Positions 42,725-55,568 of a stretch of DNA of 64,000 nt are shown piece after piece (the first letter of the stretch is position 1; the number at the start of each line of letters is the position of its first letter). The notes under the pieces were generated by a model. That model saw only the letters and a program-made list of their open reading frames with translations, did not search any database and had not been told where the DNA came from. The stretch is taken from assembly GCA_025642065.1 (NCBI GenBank), contig JAODUP010000350.1, forward strand, positions 537,501 to 601,500. Reading direction: 5' to 3'. The DNA is from Paralvinella palmiformis. Lineage: Eukaryota > Annelida > Polychaeta > Terebellida > Alvinellidae. The translations under genes were made by a program, and so were the position numbers.

Positions 42725-43790
42725 GGTGGGCATATTCTAGATATGACAAATATAAATTATTGATGAATTCAACGATGAGAAGAGAAAGCTTAAATGTGAA
42801 TTTGTACCGTGTATTAATTATAAATGTTCTTCAATACTGCTTTAAGACAGATATCACTAATAAAATTTAAAGGAAATCAGTAATTGTTTATAAAACACTG
42901 GTGATGCTCTTTGTTAGTATTACCATTTATCTATGAGTAATATTCTAGTTCATCAGGTGAGAAATAAAACAGCGAAAGCAAAGTAAATGGGATTGCTTTG
43001 TGTTGTGTTTAAACCGATCATCGATTGAAGTAAGCACTGTTCAAAAACGAAGTTTCTTTATAGCCATAAGTTTCACGGAAATGAAAATAATTATAAGTCG
43101 CAAAAGTATTATGTTAAGTACTTTGTAGAAATCCAGTTATAGGTAACATCAGAAATCAATACTGAATTGAAGGGGGGGGGGGTCGTTAAACAACAACAAT
43201 AAGATACACGGGGTTCAGTCCCTGTTATTGTTGTTGTTGGTGTTATCTTCAAAATGATAACATAATTTACCCTTCTTGATAAAGAGTAACGTTTTAGTTA
43301 CAGAGAAGCAATTATATTTCTGTTTTTATGGCTCTCTATAGAAGTGTCCGTAGAAGTTAAAATGGTTATCCTCTTAATATGCTAATTAAAACCGAAATAG
43401 TTTGTTCACAAATATAATTTAGCAATTTAGAACTGTTTCCTTCAGTAAGACAAAAGAAGCAAATACTGTAAGACGCATTAGGGAAAGCGACATTATAGAG
43501 GCATACTGAAACAGACCATTGCCTTCTTCCGTAATGTGATCCGACAATTTACAATTGATCCACATTGAGGAGAACTGAGAAGAACATAATCCATCAATGT
43601 ATGACGGTCATTCAATTGGTACACAAGTGTCGCTACTTCCTGGGTATTAACGTGATAAATACACTAACGTGTTAGTCTAAGACTTTGTGTTATGAGATAT
43701 AGACGATACAAGGCTAAGGCAAGGTTAATTTACAGTTGTACGACATAATCCTGTTTGTGATTTATACTAATACAACAAGTCTTTACCTGA
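42725..43790 (+). repeat. Dispersed repeat R1, compact copy
   Basis: This matches the window's right end (62,140-63,985) in order. Shared segments include tctagatatgacaaatataa, ctatgagtaatattctagtt, gtaagacgcattagg, cagaccattgccttcttccg, tatgacggtcattcaatt and gttgtacgacataatcctgt. It carries only one equivalent of the 51-bp unit (about 42,888-42,925), probably the pre-expansion state. Function unknown; possibly a non-autonomous transposon. Confidence 0.8.
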
Positions 43791-43955
43791 AACGGCTACA
43801 TTGATCATAAGGAAGACAGACTATTGTGTTTGTGACCAATATGATTACCAACAGCGACAGCCTGGATTATTTACTTTAGAATATGATCTTCCTTTCAGAC
43901 AGTTATGCCGAGGGGAACCTTTGTCAGCTAATTATAGAAGGAGCTGTAACTGTGT

Positions 43956-44007
43956 TTGTCCATTGTCCCATTGGCAGCTGTTTGTCCATTGTCCCATTGG
44001 CAGCTGT
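43956..44007. repeat. 26-bp tandem duplication
   Basis: Two adjacent copies of a 26-base unit containing tgtttgtccattgtcccatt. Nothing else recognised around it (43,800-44,360). Confidence 0.85.
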
Positions 44008-44355
44008 TTTACGCATAGTTACTGGACATAACGTAAAGAAAGGTCACATCCAAATTACGATGGACAGCAATAATGTTTTAATCAATATATCAGCTTGATG
44101 CTATTAAACTACGAAACAAACAAAGTTGGGAATATTATATCCCGAAAATTAATTGCAGTTCTGCATTTGTTTTATAAGATGTTTTATAAATTGTCTAAGC
44201 TGCATAACATTTCTTGTTCTATTAAAACAATTGATCAAACAAGTTTGTTTCCTTTAAATCAGAGGATTCGCTAAATTAGCCTTGATCTAGTTCTACCTGA
44301 TCAGTAATAGGTACTACTGGAACAAACTGTGTTATTCAGCAATTACCGTCTATAA

Positions 44356-44359
<4 letters not shown>

Positions 44360-44439
<80 letters not shown>
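44360..44439. repeat. (AT)n, about 40 units
   Basis: Pure AT run. The 500 bases after it hold nothing recognisable. Confidence 0.95.
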
Positions 44440-44443
<4 letters not shown>

Positions 44444-44999
44444 CCATATGCATACTCCATATCACCTTATTATAATAATTCAATCTCCTTAAGACCTTTT
44501 AGCGATACGGATGTGTTGTGTCCAACATCATTAAGAGAGTCTGGAATAGATTTGGAGCAAATGGCACGGTCCTGGCACAGAATCTTCAGTCTCTTCTGTA
44601 GACGTACTTGGTCATTGTTCGCTTCCTGGGAGGTTTCCCAAAAGCATTTTGCTGGAGTACAGTGCGTGCAGTCGATTATTAACGTTGAAACAACTAGCTA
44701 AACTTCTGGACTGAAGGGTGGTGATATCCTACTATACTGAAACACTTGTTCCGCCCTTCGCAGATCATATTTGTACGATGACAATCGGTTAGATTAGTAG
44801 CATGGATATTCCAATCACGAGGTGGATAGCGTGACTGAAGGGGTCGAAGTCGCAGATTGGTGGGAGTCTGATTGCTAACTTCCTATACATGTAGACACGA
44901 AGACATACTTTGACTCCACCCTTTTGATTTTGAAATGATTGATAGCAAAACTATAGTTCTGGAGTCTATTCATCCTTGCATATGATATAATTTAATTGC

Positions 45000-45362
45000 T
45001 CAGAATTTCATGTCTGATAAGATTGAAAAGCGCATTATTCCAACCTTCAGGCCATATATGTATGTGTTATCGAAGTAGTCGATTAGTGGTTCGAGTCTAT
45101 CTGGTATATTTTCCCTGAGGTACTGGATTACATAAACGACATCACCTATTGGCATAAAGGCGAAAGCATCCAACATCCCACATAAATTATTTACGTCGGC
45201 GTACTCCCGATACAGATGTATATGTCCCAGACACTGAATCTTCCTCCACGTGTTCTGGATCAGGTGATAGAAGCAGCCGTGACTTTTGTGTGTTTTGACT
45301 GTAGGGTGTTTTAACCTGGATTCACATAGACATCTCCTAATGGAAAACCAGAAGAAAAACAA
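45000..45362 (-). pseudogene. MULE-type transposase fragment
   Basis: The minus-strand frame of about 120 codons includes KSHGCFYHLIQNTWRKIQCL, then AFAFMPIGDVVYVIQYLREN and LEPLIDYFDNTYI. The order (GC.FH..Q..WRK.Q, then a Leu/Pro-rich AFLP..DV, then YFE.TYI) is that of the C-terminal half of MULE-domain transposases. The DDE core is not present, so it is a fragment. Confidence 0.6.
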
Positions 45363-45419
45363 CTATTTGGATGGTGACATTTCTGATCTTAGATTTTAAG
45401 TTCAAAATATATATGTAGA

Positions 45420-46035
45420 GAAGTACAATAGATAATCTCGTATAGACTATTGTAACTCCCTGTTATATGACATATCTGATTATAACATTAATCGCCTTCA
45501 GCGAATTCAGAATAGCGCAGCTCGCATTGTAACAAATACTAGAAAATACGATCATATCACCCCAATTCTTCAAAAACTACATTGGCTACCTGTTAGACAG
45601 CGTATCCATTTTAAGATTCTGTTAATAACTTATAAATCTATTAATGATATAGCGCCAGAATACCTGTGTGAACTGGTTTCCATTAGAAAGTCATTCCGAA
45701 AACTCAGGTCATCCAGTCAGATACTATTGCAGGTGCCAGTGTCTCAGCTCAAGTCATATGGTGATTATGCGTTTAGTGTTGAAGCCGCCACCTTGTGGAA
45801 TATGTTGCCCGCAGATATTAGAAATGCGTCGTCTCTTTAAAACTTTAAATTTCTTCTAAAAACACACCTAATTAAGGTCGCTTTCACAGATAAATAATTA
45901 TTATCTTTTAAATCATTACAGGGTTTTTACAGACATTATTTGGGGTATTATTATATTACATATTATTTGTACAGCGCCTTTGAATGGCTCCTGCTAGTAA
46001 GGGCGCTTTATTAAATATATATTATTATTATTATT
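45420..46035 (+). mobile_element. Jockey-superfamily LINE, 5'-truncated 3' end
   Basis: The reading frame gives DYCNSLLYDISDYNINRLQR, then NSAARIVTNTRK, LQKLHWLPVRQRIHFKIL and APEYLCELVSIRK, the C-terminal RT region of Jockey/CR1-like LINEs. A stop follows ASSL at about 45,838. The 3' UTR (gcgcctttgaatggctcctg) ends in an (ATT)n run, which marks the true 3' terminus. Confidence 0.85.
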
Positions 46036-46560
46036 AATGCCAACTAATTGAAGTCAAGGGCTGGATTATCTTTCTTTAAGTGTTCTCAATTTTTTTTACA
46101 ATTGTTAGAAGTCTTAGTAGACTTTGACTGGCAATGAACATGCTTTATTTATATATGACGATTAAACAGCTTAATGTAATGTAAAGTTACGGAATCTAAT
46201 TTAGCAAATGACATTAAATAAATTATATATTTTAAAATATTAAATAAAACTAAATTTGTTTGTGATGTTTTTTTCGGTTATCAATAACATTCATGTAATT
46301 GACATTTCATGACCTTTTGGCCTTTGTAATCGTAATATAATGTTGATAATAATTTTGTTATATGTGTGTGTGTATGTGTGCGCGCATGTGTATGCATATG
46401 CGTGTGCGTGTGTGTGCGTGTGTGTGAGAATCTGAAACAGGCAAAGACTAAAAAAGACTGTCATTGATAATTCACCTAAAGCTAATATGAGGCAGGTACT
46501 TTTGGTGGTTTGCTTTCGACCTTAGTAACGTTGAACTACAAATGGAATTTCCCAGCTCTC
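46036..46560. other. Intergenic, nothing recognised
   Basis: AT-rich, with a gtgtgtg/cgcg patch at 46,361-46,425. Confidence 0.6.
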
Positions 46561-46567
46561 CACACAA

Positions 46568-46570
<3 letters not shown>

Positions 46571-46657
<87 letters not shown>

Positions 46658-46662
46658 AAACC

Positions 46663-46704
<42 letters not shown>
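46571..46704. repeat. Compound (AT)n (GT)n (AGAC)n repeat
   Basis: Three successive pure microsatellites: AT, GT and a tetranucleotide AGAC run (46,662-46,704). Confidence 0.95.
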
Positions 46705-46705
<1 letters not shown>

Positions 46706-47360
46706 AATGTCCATGTTGACCAAGTGTTTAATAAACGTCCCATAGATTAATGTACCAGCTTCACCAAACGGTCTCCATCTTCATTTAAATTCTGTCTGTC
46801 CCCTTTCTACCGTACAAGTGACCTATTACCCTGACACAATATATATTTGTGACGTCTTAGTTGATTATCAACAAACTTATATCTTTTATGTAACATCTTT
46901 AGATCGATGGGAAGCTACTACGCTGACACTTTTTAAAATTAAAAGTAATTATTTTTATTTATTCTATTCCTATTCATGCCATCTTTAATAACACTCTTTT
47001 CATAAAATATATCCTATTCAAAAGTGCATAAAGCTAAATATTAAAGTCAAATATGATAATTATAATATAATGGTGTTCAATACAATGCCGTACTAATCTG
47101 ATTAGAAAAAGTAAACAAACTTCTTCTGATATAGATTAGAAGACAAAATAGGATATAAACATATTATATTTACAAATTATTGAGAATGACTAGATTAGTT
47201 CAGTGGCCAATGTGAACTAGAAAATAATATAATGTTTTTTGAATCTCTCAATCGTCTTAGTTTCTCTGATATCGGTGCTTTCCAGAGAGTGAATGTTGCA
47301 TAGTTAAAACATTTGTTGCCATATGCTATGCTATTGTCCGCATCTTTGAAGCTACTCGTG
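46705..47360. other. Intergenic, nothing recognised
   Basis: AT-rich. No coding or repeat similarity noticed. Confidence 0.6.
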
Positions 47361-48650
47361 TATTCTAGGATCGCTGAGAGTTATCTGGTATACATAGCTG
47401 CGACGTGTCTCTCCAATACACGGGAAATTGGTCGTGTAATGCCTTATACCCGTGGAATAGAAGGTAATACTGAGCACGGTATCTTTCTGGCAGCCAATGG
47501 AATTTCTTTGACACGGGCGTTATATAATTATGTCGAGATGTCCTAGTCGTAATGTGAGCTGTCGTGTTCCGTACACGTTGTAGTTTGTTCGTCAGGATCC
47601 AGTAGTCCATGGAGGAGTGAATTACGGTAATCCAGTCTCGACGTTACAAGCCAATGCACCAATGACTTGGTTGCATTGCTAGATTAATAATGTCTAATAC
47701 TCCCGATGCTACGCAGTTTGGCATAGAAATATGAATAGAGTACGTGATCTTTTTGAACCAGAACGCAGCCCTTGGGAACAATATACTCTACCAATGCTGG
47801 TAAAGGCAGTTCACGATCAACACCAAAATTTTGGAAACGATCAGGTAGATATGATATTATCCAAGCTGACAGTGTACCTGTGATTCCAAAGGGTTGTCTC
47901 TCATTATGATAATGTGGTCATTAACATGTATGGGCTCACGAGCACAAAGTTGTTATTGTAAGCCACACACACATAGGATGCTAATAAAACGCTGTACATC
48001 ACGGTCATCCACAATAGCCGAATGGAAATTCATATCTCCTACAGTAACAATGTGCTTTGAGATGGTAGGGTAATTGGTAGGAATGCTGGCCATTCGTTCT
48101 CTCGAAATACAATGGTTCTGAACCCATTATTCTCAGAGGGTGGGGGTAGATATATAAATAAGGACTATACCACCACCCTTTCTGCCACGACGAAGAGTTT
48201 GTTTCATCACATAACCAAATAGACCAAGTTCAGCAATACATGTTTTGTCAACCGTTGTTCCTAATCAAGTCTCAGTGAGTGCCGCCATATCAAAGTTATT
48301 GGTGAATATATAATCACATAGAGAGAGATTTTTATTCGTGACAGATCTGGGATTTAAACATGAGATTTGGAGATGCTTTTCGATGGCTGGTTTACAATCA
48401 GATACTCTCTTTATCTTTAAGTATTTTCAGATAATGTTCCAATTGGATGTAGCATATCCTGGAGACGTAACATAGATGGAATACTTCCTGACAAATCAAC
48501 ATTATCCAGTGCAATGGTAGCATTGACCACATCAAGTGCAGATTTGTTCTTACGCGTCATCAGCAATTTGTGATTGTCAAAATTTACTTATTTCTTGCAA
48601 CGGTTAAACCTCGCGTCATTGTCTACCCCGACACCGTGAATGGGCCTGTT
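47360..48650 (-). mobile_element. Jockey-superfamily LINE, endonuclease and RT ends with internal deletion
   Basis: On the minus strand, 48,300-47,990 gives an AP-endonuclease-like frame: NNFDMAALTET, then RKGGGIVLIYIST and IVTVGDMNFHSAIVDDRDV. A stop replaces the expected Trp after ALTET. Then 47,880-47,365 gives RT pieces LSAWIISYLPDRFQ, LVTSRLDYRNSLLHGLL and KKFHWLPERYRAQYYLL. The RT palm between them is missing. A dead copy of a different subfamily from the one at 45,420. Confidence 0.75.
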
Positions 48651-49239
48651 TAACCATTTACCTGGCTTTATCCACCTCTTCGCGTGTCACCTACATATTT
48701 GTAGATTCTGCATTTTGTTGTGCCATGGTTAACTTGACTGTGTATACACTGTAACTGAGGGCAAGCAGAAGGATCTGTCTTGGGTGGTCATGCTTCATTG
48801 AACACCGATATTTCCATTAGATAAAACTGATTTGCCTAAATCTGATTTACAGAGTCACAGCAACAAGAGGCAAATGCTTAATGATGGACTCATGAAGAAT
48901 GGATCCCGATAATCATCTTTCCATAAATGTTTTTCTTTAAATATAATTTATTACACACAATTCAAAGTATATCTGACTAAAATTGGATCCTACATGTCAT
49001 ATAATTAAAAAGGTAACTATTAGTTCAGCTCAACTATTAGGACGATATAATTATTGAAAAATAATAAAATGATCATGTGAAGGGTCAACTTTATAAAGAG
49101 AGCACGAAGTTATGTTTCTTTGATGACAAATTCCAAATTAACTTAAATGCCAACTATAGTTTGTAACAGTTGTGTACCCTGAGTAAACATTATAAATATT
49201 AGATTAATCAATAGAAAGATGCTTGCTTGCGTCTATGTG

Positions 49240-49241
<2 letters not shown>
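48651..49241. other. Intergenic, nothing recognised
   Basis: No further LINE similarity recognised upstream of the endonuclease-like part. Confidence 0.5.

Positions 49242-49310
<69 letters not shown>
49242..49310. repeat. (AT)n at LINE 3' end
   Basis: AT run abutting the 3' terminus of the antisense LINE at 49,315. Confidence 0.95.
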
Positions 49311-49314
<4 letters not shown>

Positions 49315-49316
<2 letters not shown>

Positions 49317-51526
49317 ACATAAAGCGCCCTTACTAGCAGGAACCATTCAAAGGCGCTGTCCAAATAATATGTCATATAATAATACCCCAAATAATATGTC
49401 TGTAAAAACCCTGTAATGATTTAAAAGGTAATAATTATGTATCTATGAGACCACATGGAAAAGGTGTTTATCGAACAGATTAAAACAGACAATTTCAACA
49501 GACAGGATTTCTAATATCTACCGGCAAATTATTCTACAAAGTGGGGACTGCAACATCAAATGCATAATCACCATATGGCTTGAGCTGAGACAAGGGCCTG
49601 CATTAGTATCTGACTGGATGACCTGAGTTTTCGGGATGAGTTTCTAATGGACACCAGTTCACACAAGTATTCTGGCGCCATATCATTCATATATTTTCGG
49701 GTATTTGTCACTATACGAGCTGCACTAGTCTTAATTGGTCGAAGGCGACTGGTGTTATAATTCGATATGCCACATAACAGGGAGTTACAATGGTCTATAC
49801 AAGATGTATCAAAGGTATGAACTATAGTCACAAGCGCTTCTTGGGTGAATAATGCTTTAAACAGTGGATGTTCTTAAGATGGTAGAAGGCAGCCCGACAT
49901 ACTGATGTGACATGTTCATACATGTTAATCCATTGGTAAAAACACCCCCTAAATGCTTTACTGGCCCATCAGGGGTAATCGAAGATGCACCCATCTGTAA
50001 TGCTGGTGTCTTTGTGGATGTAACACAATGTAGTAATGCCAAATATATAATATTTGTCTTATGATCATTTTGGCTTAGACGATTTTGTCATCCACAGCCA
50101 AATATCAGTAATACAATGTTCTAAATTCTTCAAGGAAGAGGAGAAATTTAACTTATTGTCGGGATCGAATGATATATAAAGCTGTGTGTCATCAACAAAC
50201 AAGTGATATTTAACCCCATATCGCTACGGAATGATCTCAAGAAGACGGGTATACATTGTGAAAACCAAGGACCAAGAACTGAACCATGTGGTACACCAGA
50301 TAACAAAAACTGAACGTCAGATACAATATCATGAACAGACACTCTGGAAGCATTGATCCAGATAGGATCGAAACAATTCAAGTACCTGACACACCAAACA
50401 TGTCTTTTAACTTAGAGAAAGTACATTATGGTCAACTATATCAAATGCAGCAAACATGTCCAGAAAACAAGTATTACTGGGTCACCTTGATCCACTGACA
50501 TCATAATATCATTTTTCAACCGAACCAAGGCTGTTTCAGTGCTGTGACCAATTTTATAGGCAGACTGTAGTGATTCATTAAGGTTATTATTGATTAAATA
50601 TTTGTTTAGATGGAAAGCAACTGCCCCTTTATATAACATTATATAAATATGTAAGATTTGAAACAGGTCTGTAATTGTTTAGAATATTACAGTCGATAGT
50701 GTGTTTTTTATTAATGGTTTTACAAGGGCAGCTTCCCCCTTCTACCAATAGCTTAACCTGTGATAAGGTGCTGGAAGGGAACACACTATGCAGATTTAAT
50801 ATTTTTTGGACAGAAGATATTATTAAAATAATGGGGCGTAAGTTGAATTGATAATATTTGGAAATGACAATTTGACTTTTATGTAATATTTTATTATTCA
50901 TAAGACTGAAAACAGACCTTTTATTTCCCTTGGATACTCTGACCTTTTTATTATAATATTCTGATTTAGCAGAAGCAATGGCATTTTTAACTAGAATTTT
51001 ATTAACCTTGAACATTTCATAATACTAGTAATGGCCGAAATGGCAGTTTTTTAATGTGGCTGGCAACCTGAAATGAGGGAGACGCATATAATTTGTAATG
51101 TATAACTTCCCAATACAGACTAATTCTAAATATAGAATCGAGAATATATGGCATATTCGGTGGAGAAAACCTTGCCAGTTGCATGGCTGGATTGTGCCAT
51201 GACCGAAGCGCGAACCTGCGACCTCCCGCACAGAATGACCATTGTCATAGGTAAATAGTCTCACGCTCTACCCATGAGGCTAAAGAGGCTGTCCTGAACA
51301 TGGTGAACACCCAAACTGGTCATGATTCACAACCGCTCACAATACCTTCTGTGTCTCTTTGAGATTGTATGTTCTTATTGTACCATGGCATCATTAGTCT
51401 TCTTGGCATTTCCTTTGTCATTAAAAGTGTATGTTCATCTACGATGTCTCTCAATGTACTATCATAGAGATCCACTAGATGATCCACATCATCCAGTGCA
51501 TCCAATGCCAGAGAAGAGACCCGCAA
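49315..51526 (-). mobile_element. Jockey-superfamily LINE, longer degraded copy, antisense
   Basis: The 3' UTR (gcgcccttactagcaggaac, inverted) matches that of 45,970-46,030. Reading leftwards on the minus strand from 51,526, the pieces are APWYN-like MMPWYNKNIQSQRD; IASAKSEYYNKKV and NNYRPVSNL (50,629-51,015); QSAYKIGHSTETALVRLKND (50,436-50,639); GVPHGSVLGPW (50,148-50,381); then AARIVTNTRK and APEYLCELVSIRN (49,568-49,831). The block between TNTRK and APEYL, present at 45,540-45,655, is deleted here. Many frameshifts; inactive. Confidence 0.85.
51045..51300 (-). mobile_element. tRNA-derived SINE nested in LINE, antisense
   Basis: The reverse complement has the A-box-like tttagcctcatgggtagagc and the B-box-like cgcaggttcgcgcttcgg. 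It separates the WYNKN part of the LINE (51,320-51,526) from its FKVNK...SAKSEYY part (up to 51,015), which are normally about 25-30 codons apart. It is a different family from A and B. Confidence 0.65.
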
Positions 51527-51570
51527 ATAAGCAAGAAAAGCCTCTTTATCAATCGACTTATATTTTATAA

Positions 51571-51632
51571 TAATAATAATAATAATAATGATAATAATAA
51601 TAATAATAATAATAAGAAGAAGAAGAAGAAAA
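51571..51632. repeat. (AAT)n and (GAA)n repeat
   Basis: AAT units followed by a short GAA run. Confidence 0.95.
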
Positions 51633-51707
51633 CATGTATTACTGCATTACAGAATATATTTTCAATAACTGTTTTCTACGTGTTTGTCTAATTAACAACA
51701 GTAGTTA

Positions 51708-51710
<3 letters not shown>

Positions 51711-51798
<88 letters not shown>
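51711..51798. repeat. (AT)n, about 44 units
   Basis: Pure AT run, one of the longest in the window. Confidence 0.95.
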
Positions 51799-51801
<3 letters not shown>

Positions 51802-54800
51802 GTTACCAAAAAATTAGTTTTATTAGAACCGAAACACTTCACATTTGATTAAACAACAAAATATTCAAATCACAGAATAAAGTACCAGGTTTTAGTCAAG
51901 CCAATGGCATTTATATCTTTTGTCAATTTATATCTTCCACATCATTATATGTGACAATAAAACATTTCTGTATGCGTTTTCAATTCCTCTGATATTGAAA
52001 TAGCAAAGAAATAGTATTCAATATACTTATTCACTCATTAAATAACACAATAACCAACACAATGCCGCTTGTTCAATAACATGACAAATTAAAAATGAAA
52101 TGAATTCATTTTATTAATTGGTATAAAGAGGAACTAATGTCAAGTTGTTCACAAGCATGATCAGATACTCATTATTTATAAATATTAAATTTCTCAAATA
52201 TTTTAATACTAAAAACTATTATTTATGCACGATCCTCATATCACAGCTGAATTACCTAAGGTACACCCCCAGAACCCCACATAAATGTCAACAAGTATAT
52301 TCCCTAAGGCAGCCGTAATATCCGGTTTATTTGTAATTTAAGCCAAACATCCGGAAATGAAATATTTACCTTTAACAAGCGCATAAAAGTATTAAACAAT
52401 AGCACGAACAGGAATTGGATATGTTGACTGGATCTATCAGTTTATGGAAGAGATTGGTTTGTACGTTATATGTCCGTTGATAACTGTTACGTGTACTGGG
52501 GGTTGATTTTAACTAAACCAATTACATAAATGCTCATACTAGATGATAGTAAGATTACTTTTAAAAATAATCATAATTACCTTTATGACTATCCGTGATA
52601 ACTTTATCTTGGTGTCGATTTAACTATTTAAATATATTAATCACATAACAAGAGTAACCATTCTTAATTGTTAATATCCGTGATGTTAACTTCTGAATAA
52701 CATTTTGTCTTTAGTGTGTGCATACTTACGTACAAGAAACTTTCATATCTAGAAGTTAACATCATGATATTCTGCGCAAGTTTAGATACGCTGATATGAA
52801 TATGGGATCATGCGTATTTTCATCAGGAAACTGCTACCTAAATCAATATTGACAGACATAGATTTGTTTATATTTGCTAATTAGCATGGATAGATTTAAG
52901 TATAATACAATGACAACATTCTTACCAGTACAATATTAATACTGGTAGAAGTTAAGCATGTAATATATTACATAATCAAGAGTTTATCATGTGTAAACAT
53001 GACCATTGTTATTTATACTCACGTGCCTTTCAACTATATAGTCATATATTTGATATCTTTCAGGACAATTATCCTTTTTGACTATTAGTTTATTCAGCTT
53101 ACATAATTGTGACACTGCCGTCTGATATATAAGTATAATATATCATATATCATTTAAAATCCTTCATATTTGTATATATTTCGCTAGACAGTAATCATTT
53201 ATCTATACAGTATTCACAGCTTCTTCCCAGAATGTCTCGTTTATTTCGCTATCTCAGTTTTGTGAGCAATTTGACCGGAAGTGGCTTTAATCCGTTTAAA
53301 ATGATATCAACAAATGTCAGTCAAGAATAATTCAGGAACAAAACGCAGTAATCTTGTTAAAGCTATCCCACATATGACATACAGTAATATCAGTTACAGC
53401 CAGAAGAAACATACAAGATGAAAATGATCCTGATTGTAGCGAAGAAAGGGGAATCACCGAAGAAAGCGTATGGAAAAGAGGGAACTTTGGCCGGTGTCTG
53501 CATAAATTACGTGAATGAAGCTCCAGAAGGAATCTCTTTGTTGTGTTTCTGCACAAAATCGGAACTGCTTTTTAGCTGAATCCGATATGAAATGATATTA
53601 AGATTGATTCTTCTACTGTGACTTAAAACGGCACAGTTTTAAAGGTTTATCTGCAGCAAAACAATTATCCGGCACCACACAATTCGACACCACACAATTC
53701 GACACACGTCAGGATGGACAAGTAATATGTCACCCCTGTGTATTAAATCTCGTTTTGTTATTGGTAGTAATGGCCTGAAATCAGTAACCTCATGACTAAA
53801 CATACCTTATCGTGTCTCTGGTATGACGTAGCAACTCACTTATACTATATATAATAGTATTACTGATTAGTCTCCAGGCTGAAATATACCTGAAGTGAAA
53901 TGTACAGTATTTATGATCACGATGGCATTGAGATATTGTTCCGAACTAAAATCGCACATTAACCCCGAGAAGGTTATAGGATCATTGTTTCCGGTGACGT
54001 TAGACCACTTGACTTTTCTCCTTCCCACCTTCGAATATAGCATCCGGTGAAGCCGTAAAGGGGGCCATCCAGTAAGTTAGATCATTTTCTTGTACCTATG
54101 ATATAGGATATACGTCTTGACTATCATTGGAGAAGTTTAGATTAATTGTATAAACATTACACATTTAAGTCATATTATATAGAACTGTTCCTGTAACTGA
54201 TAATTGTCTGATAATATCCAAGACTATCCATACCTAAAAGTCACGGTACTCATAGTATGAATAACTTTGATAGTATTTAAATACGACTACAATGTTTTTT
54301 ATAAATACCTTCGAAAATTGAATAGTCACTAGGAATATTCAGTGCTCGTACTAAAAGGTATACAATATCAAATCTTTCAAATCTTCTGACAAATTAGAGT
54401 AAATGCCAAGTGACAGACAAAAAGGAATACTTACAATATAGTTAGTACCTCGACAATCGTTACAAATCTTTATTCATACAAGAAAACATAAGAAACTAAC
54501 TTGTTAAATTGGTTCCTTCTTCTCATTTAGATAATGCACACCCATGCACAAAGAAGAAATAACGATGTCATATCATCTCATTTAAGAGTCATTATTCATA
54601 GACAGTGTTACATTATAGGCTTATCCGCCATTGGGATTATCTATAAATAGTATCTTAACATGAATTTATCACACTAAGTTTCTGAGATTAATTCCATGTT
54701 AGATCCAGACAGCTCATGTAACTGCTATGTAATTTAATATAATACGAATAAAACTGCCAATAATTACATCCTTTTATGTATTGATGTGTATGATAATATA

Positions 54801-55568
54801 CCAACTCAACTCCTACATCAGCATACTACTCGCAACCAACAAATTAATATAACTGACCATAACAATATATCCATAGACAGTTGAATAATGTATGTATTTG
54901 TTTTTCCAGATTCAAAAGTATTGTTCTGTGAAGCTGAAAATGCTCTTCCTCAATCCCTGACTGGTAGGTGAAAGGGAAGAACATCACAAAACTTGTATCA
55001 GAAGTTCACCATAGTCATCCACATTGTATTTCAAAAGTATTTCTACACTGCAGCAGGAAGGGAAAACGAACCTACTGAGTACTTATGTATTAACCTGATA
55101 TTCAGATATATGTCCCTGTAATGCTAACAGGAAGAAATTAAACTGAGGTAAGTTTGTCCAGTTCACTCTTCGTGGGAACATGTATCCATAAGTTGTTCTA
55201 TTCAGTTCTCCATCATTATGTCTGTCTGTCTGTCCATTTGTCTATCTCCCTTTCTTTCTATCTGACTGTCTGTCTGTTTTTCTGTCCACCTACGTGCCTA
55301 TCATGTCGCCTTTTTTACTTGTTTATTAATTTGTGTCTGCCATATAACACTCATAGGATTTTCTTATGTAATGGTCAAGTGATTTCTCTATGTCATGCAA
55401 TGATATAATTCTTAGATCATATCAGCAGCGTGACAGCTGAATATTTGAAAGGTATAATTTTGAATAGTTAATTTTGTATTCAATTGAAATAGGCTGACGA
55501 AGTTGCTATTAGGTTGTAAATTGATTAATAAAACACACACATTCTATGAGTTTGTATATGTTTATGAT
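51799..55568. other. Intergenic, nothing recognised over 3.7 kb
   Basis: AT-rich. Noted only: a 15-base unit caccacacaattcga repeated at 53,674-53,703, and a (TCTG)-like patch at 55,218-55,285. One 38-codon stretch at about 53,405-53,520 (plus strand, EERGITEESVWKRGN) is open but unsupported. Confidence 0.55.

Noticed and set aside
53332..53556. 74-codon minus-strand frame and its plus-strand shadow
   Set aside because: No family recognised, no splice partners, length within chance expectation.
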